A DNA stretch of 35,119 bases from Halomonas chromatireducens (GCF_001545155.1 NZ_CP014226.1:2675267-2710385), one strand, 5' to 3'. Shown: positions 15,732 to 24,030, counted from the first letter of the stretch. The notes: generated by a model not told the origin, from the letters alone. Made by a program: numbers and translations.

Positions 15732-17522
15732 TCAGGGAAGCGTGACCTCGTAGTCGGCCAGGCATGCCATTCCTGCTTCGATCACGCTGCGGTTGGCTCG
15801 GCCGACCGGCAGCCACTGGCGCAGGGCGAAATCGGCCGCGGCCAGCTTGGCCTGGTAGAACGGCTCGTTGCTGCCTGCCGCTTGAGCGGCACGGGCCTTG
15901 AGTGCGGCCCGCCCCATCTGCCAGGCGCACAGCACGTGACCTGCCAGGCTAAGGAACGGTGTGGCGTAGGCCTGAATGGCATCCGGCCCTAGCTCGGAAT
16001 CAGAGCCCTGCTCGAGCACGCGCTGCATGGCAGCCTCCAGATCGGCGGCCCCGGCGGCCAGGCTCTCGCCGAGGGCGGCGAGCTCGCCGTCCTCACGCAG
16101 TTCGCTGGCGGTGGCCTCGACCTCCTCGATCAGCCCGGCCAGGGCGGCACCACCATCGCGCTGAAGCTTGCGGCCGGCCAGGTCGAGTGCCTGGATGCCG
16201 TTGGTGCCCTCGTAGATGGGCGCAATGCGAGCATCGCGCAGCAGCTGTGCGGCGCCGGTCTCCTCAATGAAGCCCATGCCACCGTGAACCTGTACGCCCA
16301 TGGAGGCGATGTCCACGGCCTGGTCAGTGGAGAATGCCTTGACTACGGGAATCAACACGTCGGCACGGGCCTGGGCAACCTCACGCTCGCCATCGCCACC
16401 ATGTCGCGCCACGTCGAGCTGGGCCGCACAGTAGAGCGCCAGGGCACGCAGGGCGTCGGTGCGAGCGCGCATGGAAAGCAGCATGCGCCGCACGTCGAGG
16501 TGCTCGCTGATGGTGGCTTCCCTACCGCGGACCTTGCCCTGCACCCGATCCAGCGCATAGGCGAAGGCATGCTGGCAGGCGCGCTCGGCCACGCCGATAC
16601 CCTGAATGCCAACCTTGTGACGCGCTTCGTTCATCATGGTGAACATGTGGTTGAGGCCGCGCCCCTCCTCGCCCACCAGGTAGCCAATGGCACCGTCGCC
16701 ATCGCCGAAGCTCAGGGTGCAGGTGGGCGAGCCGTGGATGCCGAGCTTGTGCTCGATGGAGGCACAGGTCACGTCGTTGCGCTCACCCAACGAGCCGTCG
16801 GCATTGACCAGGAACTTGGGCACCAGGAACAGCGAAATGCCCTTGTTGCCTTCCGGCGCATCCGGTTTGCGTGCCAGCACCAGGTGAACGATGTTCTCGG
16901 CGGCATCGTGCTCGCCCCAGGTAATGAATATCTTCTGGCCGAACAATCGGAAATGATCGCCCTCTTCATCAGGGCATGGAACAGCCCGGGTGCGCACCTT
17001 GGAAAGATCGGAGCCGGCCTGGGGCTCGGTGAGGTTCATCGTACCGGTCCAACTCCCCTCCACCAGCTTGGGCAGGTAGGACGCCTTGAGCGCGTCGCTG
17101 CCATGGTGTGCCAGTGCCTCGATGGCGCCGGCGGTGAGCATTGGACAGAGTCCCAGTGCCATGTTCGCGCCGTGAAGCATCTCCTGTACCGAACTTGCCA
17201 CCACTTCGGGCAGACCCTGGCCGCCCAGCGCCTCGGAGACGCCGATGCCGTTCCAACCGCCCTCGGCATAAGCCTGATAGGCCTCGATGAAGCCATCGGG
17301 CAGTGTCACGCCGCCATCACTACGGCGGGTGCAGCCCTGCTGGTCGCCGCTGGCATTCAGCGGCCCCCATACCTCGCCCGCCAGCCTGGCTGCCTCCTCC
17401 AGCACCGCTTCAACCAGGTCGGGGCTGGCCTCTTCGAAACCAGGCAGGGCGAGCGAACGGTGCTCGAGCAGTTCCTCGAGCACGAAGCGAAGATCGCGAA
17501 CAGGAGCAACAAAGGGGAACAT
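15732..17522 (-). CDS. Acyl-CoA dehydrogenase of the long, DmdC-like type
   Basis: 596 residues, longer than the usual 380-400 of short-chain enzymes, as in DmdC and the related group with extra N- and C-terminal parts. Seen are the FAD/substrate region MNLTEPQAGSDLSKVRTRA, the strand FGQKIFITWGEHD, the C-terminal helical domain and the active-site base Glu438 in IAPIYEGTNGIQALDLAGRK. It makes the 2,3-double bond in an acyl-CoA and passes electrons to ETF. GAGGT precedes the ATG. It heads the operon with the ligase 77 nt downstream. Candidates are 3-methylmercaptopropionyl-CoA dehydrogenase or a general acyl-CoA dehydrogenase; the two cannot be separated without phylogeny. Confidence 0.9.
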   Translation of the reverse strand: MFPFVAPVRDLRFVLEELLEHRSLALPGFEEASPDLVEAVLEEAARLAGEVWGPLNASGDQQGCTRRSDGGVTLPDGFIEAYQAYAEGGWNGIGVSEALGGQGLPEVVASSVQEMLHGANMALGLCPMLTAGAIEALAHHGSDALKASYLPKLVEGSWTGTMNLTEPQAGSDLSKVRTRAVPCPDEEGDHFRLFGQKIFITWGEHDAAENIVHLVLARKPDAPEGNKGISLFLVPKFLVNADGSLGERNDVTCASIEHKLGIHGSPTCTLSFGDGDGAIGYLVGEEGRGLNHMFTMMNEARHKVGIQGIGVAERACQHAFAYALDRVQGKVRGREATISEHLDVRRMLLSMRARTDALRALALYCAAQLDVARHGGDGEREVAQARADVLIPVVKAFSTDQAVDIASMGVQVHGGMGFIEETGAAQLLRDARIAPIYEGTNGIQALDLAGRKLQRDGGAALAGLIEEVEATASELREDGELAALGESLAAGAADLEAAMQRVLEQGSDSELGPDAIQAYATPFLSLAGHVLCAWQMGRAALKARAAQAAGSNEPFYQAKLAAADFALRQWLPVGRANRSVIEAGMACLADYEVTLP

Positions 17523-17637
17523 GGCGACACCTCAAAAAAATGATAGCAGAAATAGTAGATTCACTACTTTTCGTTAACCATTATCCCTAGGTCGCAGGCA
17601 ATTAACCAGTCAAAGGCAACTCACCCGACAAAGGCAG

Positions 17638-17665
17638 TGCGCCCGATACACAGGTATCGGGCGCA
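17638..17665 (-). terminator. 12-bp perfect hairpin downstream of the MFS gene
   Basis: TGCGCCCGATAC (17638-17649), loop ACAG, GTATCGGGCGCA (17654-17665). It lies 32 nt past the MFS stop on the minus strand with the tail CTGCCTTTGTC, so it is a probable but T-poor terminator. Confidence 0.5.
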
Positions 17666-17696
17666 GAAAAATGACGGGGCGGACTATTCAATCGCT

Positions 17697-19118
17697 TCAG
17701 TCGCGGGAGGAGCTCGTCGTCTCGTCAACCAGCTGCTCATGATCGGGCGCTTCCGCGTGACGCGGTTCCTCATCTTCATAGTAAGCGATATGCGCCTCAT
17801 CGGGAGGCGGCGGGCCAACCAGTGGCTCGACCGTCTCCACATCCGGCACTGCGTCGGACAGGTCCTCGACATGCTCATGCTCGGTTGCGCCTTGCATCAG
17901 CTCCTCGGTTACCGCCAGCTCGGCGCCGGCCGAGGACATTGGCGTCGTTGGCGTGAACGGTGCCACCGGCAACGGCGCCGGACGCACGCTACGCCGCCAG
18001 GCGAAGAAGGCCACCATGCCGATGCTCATGGCTCCGAAGGCCCAGAACAGGCCCGCATCGCCCACCGCCGCCATGACCGGCGAAATCAGCGGCGGACTCA
18101 CGGTGGAGCCGATGGCATTGATCAGCAGCAGGCCCTGGCTCATGCGCACCAGGGCACCTGCCGGGGCACGGTCTGCGGCATGGCCGACCGCGACCGGATA
18201 AAGCGCGAAGACGCCGCCACCGAGCAGGAAAAGCAGCCCCGCCATCACCCAGATATTCGGCGGCAACAGCAGCATGCCAGCCGATATCAGCGTACAGAAG
18301 GTGCCGATCAGGATCAGCACCATCTGGCGATCGTGGCGATCGGACCAGCGGCCGATGGGATACTGCAGAAGCATCGCCCCAAGGATCACCACCGCCATCA
18401 TCTGGCCGATCTGATTGACCGTCAGGCCGATACGCTGCAGATAGAGCGGCAGCAGCGAATAGACGGCGGCCACCGCCAGCCCGGAGCCGAAGCTGCCCAT
18501 GACCCCGGTAGGCGTCAGGGTGATCAGGCGTATCGGCGAGAGCGGCTCAGCATGCTCGATAAGGGGGGACACCCGCGGGATCATCGCCATGGGCAGCACC
18601 GACAGCGACGCCAGCATGCCGATCACCATGAAGGGAGCGGTGACACCCATGGCATCGGTCACACCCAGCAGCAGTTGGCCGAGGACACCGGCGGCATACA
18701 GCGAGATCATGTAGAGCGCCAGCAGCCGGCCACGAACCTTCTGGTCACCGGACGTGAGCAGCCAGCTCTCGATGACCAGGTAGACCCCCACGGTGGCCCA
18801 GCCGCCAATCAGGCGCAGCCCGAACCAGGAGATGGGGTCGAGCCACAGCCCCTGCAGCAGCACGGTGACCGCAACCAGCGAAGCAAAGGTGCCATAGGCG
18901 CGGATATGGCCAATTCGCAGCAGCAGCCGGTCGTTGAACATCGCCCCCAGCGCCAGGCCGATGAAATAGGCCGACGAGACCCAGCCGATGACCACCGGCG
19001 ACTCGCCTGCGGCATCCAGGCGCAAGGTGATCAGCGTGGCCAGGAAGCCATTGCCGATCCCCAGAATGAAAAGCCCCAGCAGGGGCGCCAGGGCCATGGC
19101 CAGCAGTTGCCGCGACAT
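17697..19118 (-). CDS. MFS transporter, YcaD-like
   Basis: About 473 residues from the ATG at 19118 (MSRQLLAMALAPLL), preceded by GAGAGG; the upstream extension looks non-coding. Twelve hydrophobic segments fill residues 1-375, with the family loops GMFN-type FNDRLLLRIGHIRAYG after helix 2 and GRWSDRHDRQMV after helix 8. The last 90 or so residues are a soluble, proline- and acid-rich tail (EHEHVEDLSDAVPDVETVE) in the cytoplasm, not expected in the standard family. The substrate is unknown; YcaD relatives are also of unknown substrate. It stands alone on the minus strand with its own start region. Confidence 0.87.
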   Translation of the reverse strand: MSRQLLAMALAPLLGLFILGIGNGFLATLITLRLDAAGESPVVIGWVSSAYFIGLALGAMFNDRLLLRIGHIRAYGTFASLVAVTVLLQGLWLDPISWFGLRLIGGWATVGVYLVIESWLLTSGDQKVRGRLLALYMISLYAAGVLGQLLLGVTDAMGVTAPFMVIGMLASLSVLPMAMIPRVSPLIEHAEPLSPIRLITLTPTGVMGSFGSGLAVAAVYSLLPLYLQRIGLTVNQIGQMMAVVILGAMLLQYPIGRWSDRHDRQMVLILIGTFCTLISAGMLLLPPNIWVMAGLLFLLGGGVFALYPVAVGHAADRAPAGALVRMSQGLLLINAIGSTVSPPLISPVMAAVGDAGLFWAFGAMSIGMVAFFAWRRSVRPAPLPVAPFTPTTPMSSAGAELAVTEELMQGATEHEHVEDLSDAVPDVETVEPLVGPPPPDEAHIAYYEDEEPRHAEAPDHEQLVDETTSSSRD

Positions 19119-19373
19119 GAAGGGCCTCTCGACAGCGGTGGAAGAAACAGGAATTAAGGCAACGATGGGAAACAGTGTGGCAGGACCTGCCGAGATTGCC
19201 CGCCACGCCTGGGTGCCACACAGAAGAAGCACCGCTGAGGCGGGATGACGCGGCGCAAATCATACGCCGCCGACACCATAAGTCAACGCCGAAATAGCCC
19301 CTGCAGGGCTGTATAACGGCGGCTTATCGAAACGTGACTACAGCCTCCATGAATCGTTGGGTCGGGAGTGCAT

Positions 19374-20018
19374 TCACCATGGCTTGCGCTGCAACAGGGC
19401 CACATCCGAAGCAGGCAGCTCGAGGCGCATATCGAGATGATGGGCCAGCCATTCAAAGGTGGCGTCGCTGAAGAAAATCACATGGGTTGGGTCGAGAATA
19501 TAGTGCCAACGGGGGAAGGTCTCCCACCTGGTGACCCGCTTGGTCATCAACCCCAACCAGCCAGCGGGCCGCAACATGCCAGCCAGCCGCTCGAGTTCAA
19601 GCCCCGGCTCGAAGAGGTGTTCCGCCACTTCAGTGGCAGTAATAAAATCGTACTGCCGCTCGAGCACCACCCTGTCAGCGGCATAGAAAGGATCGTAGAT
19701 CGCCATGGGATGCCCCGCCTCCTCGAACATGACCGACAGCGTCGGGCCAGGGCCGGCACCGAAGTCGAGGCCTTGGGCAGCCGGTGCCAGCCGTTCGCGC
19801 AGCGGCGTGTAAAGCCGTGACAGGAACTGCCGGTAACCAGCGTCGTCGGGGCTGTTGCAATGCTGGTCATAGACTGCTTTCTCTGCCTCAGGAGCAAGGC
19901 GCTGATCAGGAGGCACGAAGACCAGCCAACAGTTGGTGCAACGGTGATAGTCACGCCGTGCATCCCGATGAAAATATGGCGTTTCGGCGGATGCACATAG
20001 CGGGCAGGTCAGCATCAT
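19374..20018 (-). CDS. Zinc-ribbon class I SAM-dependent methyltransferase
   Basis: 214 residues. The N-terminus has a Cys4 zinc ribbon (CPLCASAETPYFHRD then RCTNCWLVFV). The methyltransferase core shows the SAM-binding motif GLDFGAGPGPTLSVMFEE, the acidic loop IYDPFYAADR and the motif II stretch YDFITATEVAEHLFEP. Such proteins methylate small molecules, sugars or other substrates; which one is unknown. AAGGA precedes the tandem ATG codons. It is transcribed divergently from the VOC gene across a 63-bp gap. A weak inverted repeat AGCCC/GGGCT (19296-19310) lies past the stop, with a poor T tail. Confidence 0.88.
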   Translation of the reverse strand: MMLTCPLCASAETPYFHRDARRDYHRCTNCWLVFVPPDQRLAPEAEKAVYDQHCNSPDDAGYRQFLSRLYTPLRERLAPAAQGLDFGAGPGPTLSVMFEEAGHPMAIYDPFYAADRVVLERQYDFITATEVAEHLFEPGLELERLAGMLRPAGWLGLMTKRVTRWETFPRWHYILDPTHVIFFSDATFEWLAHHLDMRLELPASDVALLQRKPW

Positions 20019-20081
20019 CGTATCCTTCTGAGCTTGACGACTTGAGCATATAAAAAAACGATCACAACGAGGAGGCCGGCA

Positions 20082-20474
20082 ATGCTGTCAGGTCTGGACC
20101 ACCTGGTCATCACCGTGACCGATATTTCCCGCGCCGTGGACTTCTATTCCCGGGTTTTGGGGCTGGAGGTGCGCTACCGCGACCGTGAGCGCGTCGACCT
20201 GCTGCTCGGCGACGTTGCCCTGCGCCTGCACTGGACCGCCACCGACATCGAGCCCCGGGCCGCCACCCCAACGCCGGGGAGCCTCGACCTCTGCTTGCGC
20301 AGCCTGCTGCCGCTGGACGAAGTACAGCGACACCTGGAGGCACTGGATGTCGAGGTGGAGCTCGGCCCGGTCGACCGTCAGGGCGCCACCGGCCCCATCG
20401 AGTCGCTCTACCTGCGCGACCCGGACGGCAACCTGCTGGAGATCAGCCGTCCGCTGAAGACGGCCAGCGAATAG
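20082..20474 (+). CDS. VOC family (glyoxalase/bleomycin-resistance fold) protein
   Basis: 130 residues, a single vicinal-oxygen-chelate domain: the opening GLDHLVITVTDISRAVDFY and the closing YLRDPDGNLLEISRPL give the paired beta-alpha-beta-beta-beta modules with potential metal ligands His7 and the late Glu. AGGAGG precedes the ATG. Related proteins include fosfomycin/glutathione transferases and dioxygenase-like enzymes; the substrate is not readable. Short, cytoplasmic, likely monocistronic from the shared divergent promoter region. Confidence 0.85.
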   Translation: MLSGLDHLVITVTDISRAVDFYSRVLGLEVRYRDRERVDLLLGDVALRLHWTATDIEPRAATPTPGSLDLCLRSLLPLDEVQRHLEALDVEVELGPVDRQGATGPIESLYLRDPDGNLLEISRPLKTASE

Positions 20475-20566
20475 CCGCTCCACTGGTATTGTCTCATCTG
20501 GCCGGTATCATTGGTGTGACTGGCCAAGTCAGCAACACACCTCGCCATTCACTTGCTGGACGTTAC

Positions 20567-20956
20567 ATGACCGATAACCTGCAACCTGATGATAACCGTG
20601 ACCACCGGGCCGTGACCGACCCGGGGTCGCCCGACACCACCATACCCATAGTCATCTATGCGCTGTTTCTTGCCGGCATCATCAGCGGCGGGCTGACGCA
20701 GCTGGTCGGTGTGGTGATCGCCTATGTCTACCGCGGCAAGGGGCCTCACTGGCTCGATGAGCATTATCGCTACCATATCCGCACCTTCTGGATGGCGATG
20801 CTCTACTTTGCGGTCTCCGGCCTGCTGACGCTGATCATGATCGGCTTCGTCACCTGGCTACTGGCGGTGATCTGGCTGGTGATTCGCTGCGTGAAAGGGC
20901 TCAAGAGCCTGCAGGAAAAGCGCGCGCCCGATAATGTGGATACCTGGCTGTTCTGA
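20567..20956 (+). CDS. Small membrane protein, DUF4870-like
   Basis: 129 residues from the ATG at 20567. After a polar N-terminus come three hydrophobic segments: IPIVIYALFLAGIISGGLTQ, the region around FWMAMLYFAVSGLLTLIMIG, and FVTWLLAVIWLVIRCVKG. Between them is the short basic loop YVYRGKGPHWLDEHYRYHIR. This is the arrangement of DUF4870-type proteins, whose function is unknown. The acyltransferase gene follows after only 5 nt, so the two are co-transcribed. No clear ribosome-binding site is seen. Confidence 0.8.
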   Translation: MTDNLQPDDNRDHRAVTDPGSPDTTIPIVIYALFLAGIISGGLTQLVGVVIAYVYRGKGPHWLDEHYRYHIRTFWMAMLYFAVSGLLTLIMIGFVTWLLAVIWLVIRCVKGLKSLQEKRAPDNVDTWLF

Positions 20957-20961
20957 CGCTC

Positions 20962-21891
20962 ATGAGCGCATCACGACCCCGTTCCAGCGCCATCCAGGCG
21001 CGTCTTGCCACCACGCTGTGGCGCACCCTCGCCGGCCGTCGTCTCGCCAGCCTGTGGCGCCTTTCCCGGCTGATCGGTCCGCTGGTGTATCGCCTGAGCC
21101 GACGCGAGCGCGACGTCACCGAAATCAATCTCGCCCAGGTCTATCCCGACCAGAGCGCGGCAGCACGTCGTTGCCTGGCCCGGGACAGCCTGACGCACTC
21201 CACCGCCACCATGCTGGAGCTGGGCTTCGCCTGGATGGCCGACCCGAACCGGGTCGAGACCTCCATCGTCGAAGTCCATGGCCGGGAGCTGCTCGATGAC
21301 GCCCGCGCCCAGGGGCGGGGCGTTATCGTGCTGGCGCCGCACTTCGGCAACTGGGAGGTGCTCAACTTCTGGCTCTCCAGCCACTTCCCCTTCACTGCCA
21401 TGTACGAGCCACCCAAGGTCGAGGGACTCGACCCCGTGACGCGAGAGGGTCGTGAGCGCATGGGCGCCAAGCTGGTACCCACCAACCCACGCGGCGTGGC
21501 GGCATTGCTTAAGGCGCTCAAGCGCTGCGAAGCCATCGGCATCCTGCCCGACCAGGAGCCCAACTGGGGCAGCGGCGTCTTCGCCCCCTTCTACGGCCGC
21601 CTGGCCTATACCGCTACCCTGCTGCCCAAGCTGGTGGCCCGCACCGACGCGCGTGTCGTTACCGGCGTGGCGCGGCGCATTCCCGGCCGCGGCTTCGCCA
21701 TCCACTTTCTGGCCGCCGACGAGCAGGTCTACTCTCCTGATGAAGAGCAATCGGCGACCGGTGTGAACGCCTGCGTCGAGGATGCCATCGCCCTGGACCC
21801 GGCCCAGTACCAGTGGGAGTACAAGCGCTACCGCAAGGTGATCGAGGAGCAGGAGGGGCATCCGGACCATGGCTCCTTCCGGCTTTACTGA
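20962..21891 (+). CDS. Lysophospholipid/lipid A acyltransferase, LpxL (HtrB) family
   Basis: 309 residues with the LpxL-type acyltransferase signature: the HxxxxE catalytic pair in LAPHFGNWEVLNFW, a substrate-binding YEPPKVEG region, and LPDQEPNWGSGVFAPFYGR. It ends KRYRKVIEEQEGHPDHGSFRLY. The family acylates Kdo2-lipid IVA in lipid A assembly at the inner membrane, but divergent members acylate other lipids. The N-terminus is basic and amphipathic, with one likely membrane helix in residues 35-50. It directly follows the small membrane protein gene. After it come 146 bp containing GC-rich inverted repeats but no clear terminator, then the A+T-rich island. Confidence 0.88.
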   Translation: MSASRPRSSAIQARLATTLWRTLAGRRLASLWRLSRLIGPLVYRLSRRERDVTEINLAQVYPDQSAAARRCLARDSLTHSTATMLELGFAWMADPNRVETSIVEVHGRELLDDARAQGRGVIVLAPHFGNWEVLNFWLSSHFPFTAMYEPPKVEGLDPVTREGRERMGAKLVPTNPRGVAALLKALKRCEAIGILPDQEPNWGSGVFAPFYGRLAYTATLLPKLVARTDARVVTGVARRIPGRGFAIHFLAADEQVYSPDEEQSATGVNACVEDAIALDPAQYQWEYKRYRKVIEEQEGHPDHGSFRLY

Positions 21892-22037
21892 GAGCTGCTG
21901 TCTTACCCTACCTGTGGTGCATAAGCCGCGCGGATATCGAGATCTGGGCCGTAAAAGATCCCGGCCACGCGGGCGGCTGACCGGCAGCTGCAGAGGAATT
22001 TTAGCATTCCCCCTTTCGCACAACTATTTTCCACCGA

Positions 22038-22814
22038 CTAATAACTCATCAAAATACCATTCTTCACACAGTCCTTCATAATTCCACGCGTTGTAGCAGC
22101 AACGTCATTTGACAAGAACAGCTTCTTGCGCTCATTTTCAAGAAAGTCAGCCCCAAAATCTTTCGTCAAGTGGATAGAAGCATAAGTAAGCCCATCAAAA
22201 TCTTCTCTACTAAAATACCACCCACCTACATAACCGCCTACTTCATAGTAACGAGAGAAAGCCCACTCCATTTTTTTAGAAATCTCGTGCATTTCATTTT
22301 CGCACTCGGCTGGAATATAATAACTTATCGCCACCTCCCCCACGTTAACTTGCAACCGCATAACAATCGACTCACCACTCTCACGAGATATATGATAGTA
22401 CGCATCTATTTGGCCAGGGATATGATTGACCCGTATAGTAGTCTTGCTATTCCTCAATGCCTGCTCAATATCATTGCCATTTACCTTCTTGCTTTCCCAC
22501 AGCTTAAACTCGCCTTCTGGAAAATCAATAAGCAAACAAGCCCTAGGAAAGGTTTCTAAAAAAAGCCGCTCCGCACGTTTCTGAAGATTTATCACATTGA
22601 CATCTTTTTCAGAAAAGAAAACCACAATTGCTATCACAATACCTGAGGCCGCGACTTGACCAAGCGACATAGCAACCAATATCCAGTCTTGCCGATTTTC
22701 TTTACCAAGAAAATAGACAGAAACTCCTACAGCACTTATAAGAGCAAAAGCAAGAACACTTAAAGCAACAACCTTGACCCAGCTGGGGGCATAAATAAAA
22801 TTCTTACTCTCCAT
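22038..22814 (-). CDS. Unknown A+T-rich two-helix membrane protein
   Basis: 258 residues from the ATG at 22814 (MESKNFIYAPSW), preceded by a G-rich stretch about 10 nt away; an alternative start at 22880 is possible. Two transmembrane helices lie near 12-34 (VVALSVLAFALISAVGVSV) and 46-68 (ILVAMSLGQVAASGIVIAIV), followed by a soluble domain of about 180 residues with YYIPAECENEMHEISKKM and VGGYVGGWYFSREDF. I do not recognise the family. Base composition and codon use (many AAA, ATA, TTA) differ sharply from the flanking G+C-rich genes, a sign of recent transfer. It is on the opposite strand to the other island genes. Confidence 0.65.
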   Translation of the reverse strand: MESKNFIYAPSWVKVVALSVLAFALISAVGVSVYFLGKENRQDWILVAMSLGQVAASGIVIAIVVFFSEKDVNVINLQKRAERLFLETFPRACLLIDFPEGEFKLWESKKVNGNDIEQALRNSKTTIRVNHIPGQIDAYYHISRESGESIVMRLQVNVGEVAISYYIPAECENEMHEISKKMEWAFSRYYEVGGYVGGWYFSREDFDGLTYASIHLTKDFGADFLENERKKLFLSNDVAATTRGIMKDCVKNGILMSY

Positions 22815-22856
22815 GAACAAAAACCCCCTAATCAATATGTAAAAAAGCAATAATAA

Positions 22857-22880
22857 ATGAGAAGACAAACAACTTCTCAT
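22857..22880. repeat. Inverted repeat upstream of the membrane-protein gene
   Basis: ATGAGAAG (22857-22864) and CTTCTCAT (22873-22880) form a perfect 8-bp inverted repeat with an 8-nt spacer, 43 bp upstream of the chosen start of the membrane-protein gene. It could be an operator site. Confidence 0.4.
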
Positions 22881-22969
22881 CTCAAGGATTAACTATCACC
22901 ACACAAACCAATTATATGCGAGAACAATTATAGAATAACGGATAGCATAATTTTTTACAAAACCATTAG

Positions 22970-23105
22970 CCAGATAATGGCGGCCTTCACTACCAGCTCC
23001 GGCAAATCCCACCATCGCCCACAGCGACTGGGGATGATACAGGGTCGGCATCGGCGACGACGAGGTGGACCTGATCTTTGAGCTGGATGCGTTCAGACAA
23101 TAGCC
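22970..23105 (+). other. G+C-rich remnant, possibly the 3' end of a lost gene
   Basis: Composition switches back to the host type near 22975. In one plus frame the end reads VGIGDDEVDLIFELDAFRQ and stop at 23100-23102, which looks like a coding end, but no start or longer frame precedes it. I cannot name the gene. Confidence 0.3.
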
Positions 23106-23160
23106 GGTCCCAGACATTGGCGGACTGGCATCTTCGCCCTACCCTGCTAGACTGCCTGGA

Positions 23161-23296
23161 CGCTTGACGGGGTGCCGGTGATTCCGGCTGAGATGGCGCA
23201 GGGAGCCCAAGGGTGACCTCAGCGCCGATCCCGTGGAACCTGATCCGGGTGAGCAGGGCCGCTGGCCCCGCATGAACCGGCGTAGGGAATCAGGCG
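23161..23296 (+). promoter_or_regulatory. TPP riboswitch (THI element) aptamer
   Basis: The conserved THI-box blocks are present in order: GGGGTGCCGG, CCGGCTGAGATGG, GGAACCTGATCCGGGT and CCGGCGTAGGGAATCAGG. P1 is formed by CGCTTGA (23161-23167) and TCAGGCG (23290-23296). The element binds thiamine pyrophosphate and normally shuts off thiamine genes. The hairpin loop between CCGGGT and ACCGG, short in the textbook form, is enlarged by an added GGGCC-GCT-GGCCC-type stem (about 23256-23268). The expression platform follows in the next 100 nt. Confidence 0.93.
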
Positions 23297-23359
23297 AAGG
23301 GGTTTGATGACACGTCTCTCTGCGCTCCCCTTCTCTCACGATCTCCCCTGCCCGACTTC

Positions 23360-23393
23360 AGCCTCGCTCCGGATCCTCGATCACCCGGAGGCT
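23360..23393 (+). promoter_or_regulatory. Putative ribosome-site sequestering hairpin of the TPP riboswitch
   Basis: AGCCTC (23360-23365) can pair with GAGGCT (23388-23393), and CTCCGG (23367-23372) with CCGGAG (23385-23390). Either pairing hides the ribosome-binding site GGAGG (23387-23391) of the tenA start at 23396, which suggests control at translation initiation. Confidence 0.55.
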
Positions 23394-23395
23394 AG

Positions 23396-23790
23396 ATGGG
23401 CTACCGCTTTACCGACCTCACCGCCGCCTGCCAGGACGACTGGCGCGCCTATACCGAGCACGACTTCGTGCGCAGCCTCGGGGCCGGTACCCTGGCCGAA
23501 GACGCTTTCCGCCACTACCTGCAGCAGGACTACCTGTTCCTGATCCACTTCGCCCGGGCCTATGCCCTGGCCGCCTACAAGAGCCGCACCCTGGCCGACC
23601 TGCGTCAGGCCCATGAAGGCTTGAAGGCCATCGTCGACGTGGAGCTGGGCCTGCACGTGGGCTACTGCCGCGAGTGGAACATCAGCGAGGAGGCGCTCGC
23701 CAGCCTGCCCGAGGCCCGGGCCACCATGGCCTATACCCGCTATGTGCTGGATACCGGCAATCGCGGCGACCTGCTCGACCTGCACGCCTT
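23396..23790 (+). pseudogene. tenA: Thiaminase II tenA, 3'-truncated
   Basis: From the ATG at 23396 (GGAGG upstream) the product matches TenA for about 130 residues: WRAYTEHDFVRSLGAG, FRHYLQQDYLFLIHFARAY with the substrate-binding Asp, and the end ATMAYTRYVLDTGNRGDLLDLH. TenA is normally near 220 residues; here similarity stops just where the family has its active-site Cys (in an APC-G-Y context), and the late Glu is lost as well. The frame runs on to 24064 through unrelated fragments, so any product would be an inactive chimera. Intact TenA hydrolyses aminopyrimidines for thiamine salvage. The riboswitch upstream has thus lost its functional target. Confidence 0.85.
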
Positions 23791-23827
23791 ACCCATGGCG
23801 CCCTGCCCCTGCCCGAAGCGAGCAACG

Positions 23828-23908
23828 CATGACTCTATCGATGGGAGCAGCCTCCGGCCCCGCCCAGCGCGCCCGACGCACCTGGAACATCGACCAGTGG
23901 GGCAGCCC
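23828..23908 (+). pseudogene. Possible 5' fragment of a PLP-dependent arginine decarboxylase-type gene
   Basis: In a frame different from tenA, ATG at 23828 begins MTLSMGAASGPAQRARRTWN and continues IDQWGSP, then similarity ends near 23908. The W-x-I-D-x-W-G-S-P pattern recalls the N-terminus of biosynthetic arginine decarboxylase (SpeA-type) proteins. Only about 27 codons remain, so this is tentative. It lies between the tenA fragment and a channel-protein fragment. Confidence 0.35.
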
Positions 23909-24030
23909 TTTATTGGCCTGACAATTGGTTTGAGAGGCCTTCAGGTCGATGCTGATGATGTCGATACCCTCAGGGTGGGTATTGCGAGCATGATAAACGG
24001 CGCCGCTATTGCCTTTTTGACATCAGTATG
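23906..24030 (+). pseudogene. MotA/TolQ/ExbB-like channel gene fragment
   Basis: About 40 codons in the frame that continues the tenA fragment read FIGLTIGLRGLQVDADDVD then TLRVGIASMINGAAIAFLTSVWG. The order G-(T)FIGLTIGL, a gap, then L-x-x-GI-x-x-(x)-I-x-GAx-xAFxTSxWG is the signature of the last helices of MotA/TolQ/ExbB proton-channel proteins, a group that includes ZorA of the Zorya anti-phage system. Both ends of the gene are missing. Too short to say which member it is. Confidence 0.4.

Noticed and set aside
16284..17543. A 419-residue plus-strand frame opposite the acyl-CoA dehydrogenase
   Set aside because: Antisense shadow of a gene with intact catalytic motifs.
17550..17572. AGTAG-N5-CTACT inverted repeat upstream of the acyl-CoA dehydrogenase gene
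   Set aside because: Only five paired bases; too short to claim as an operator without comparative data.
17637..19157. A 506-residue plus-strand frame opposite the MFS transporter
   Set aside because: Very His/Gln/Arg-rich, no recognisable motif, and the minus-strand frame is an obvious twelve-helix transporter.
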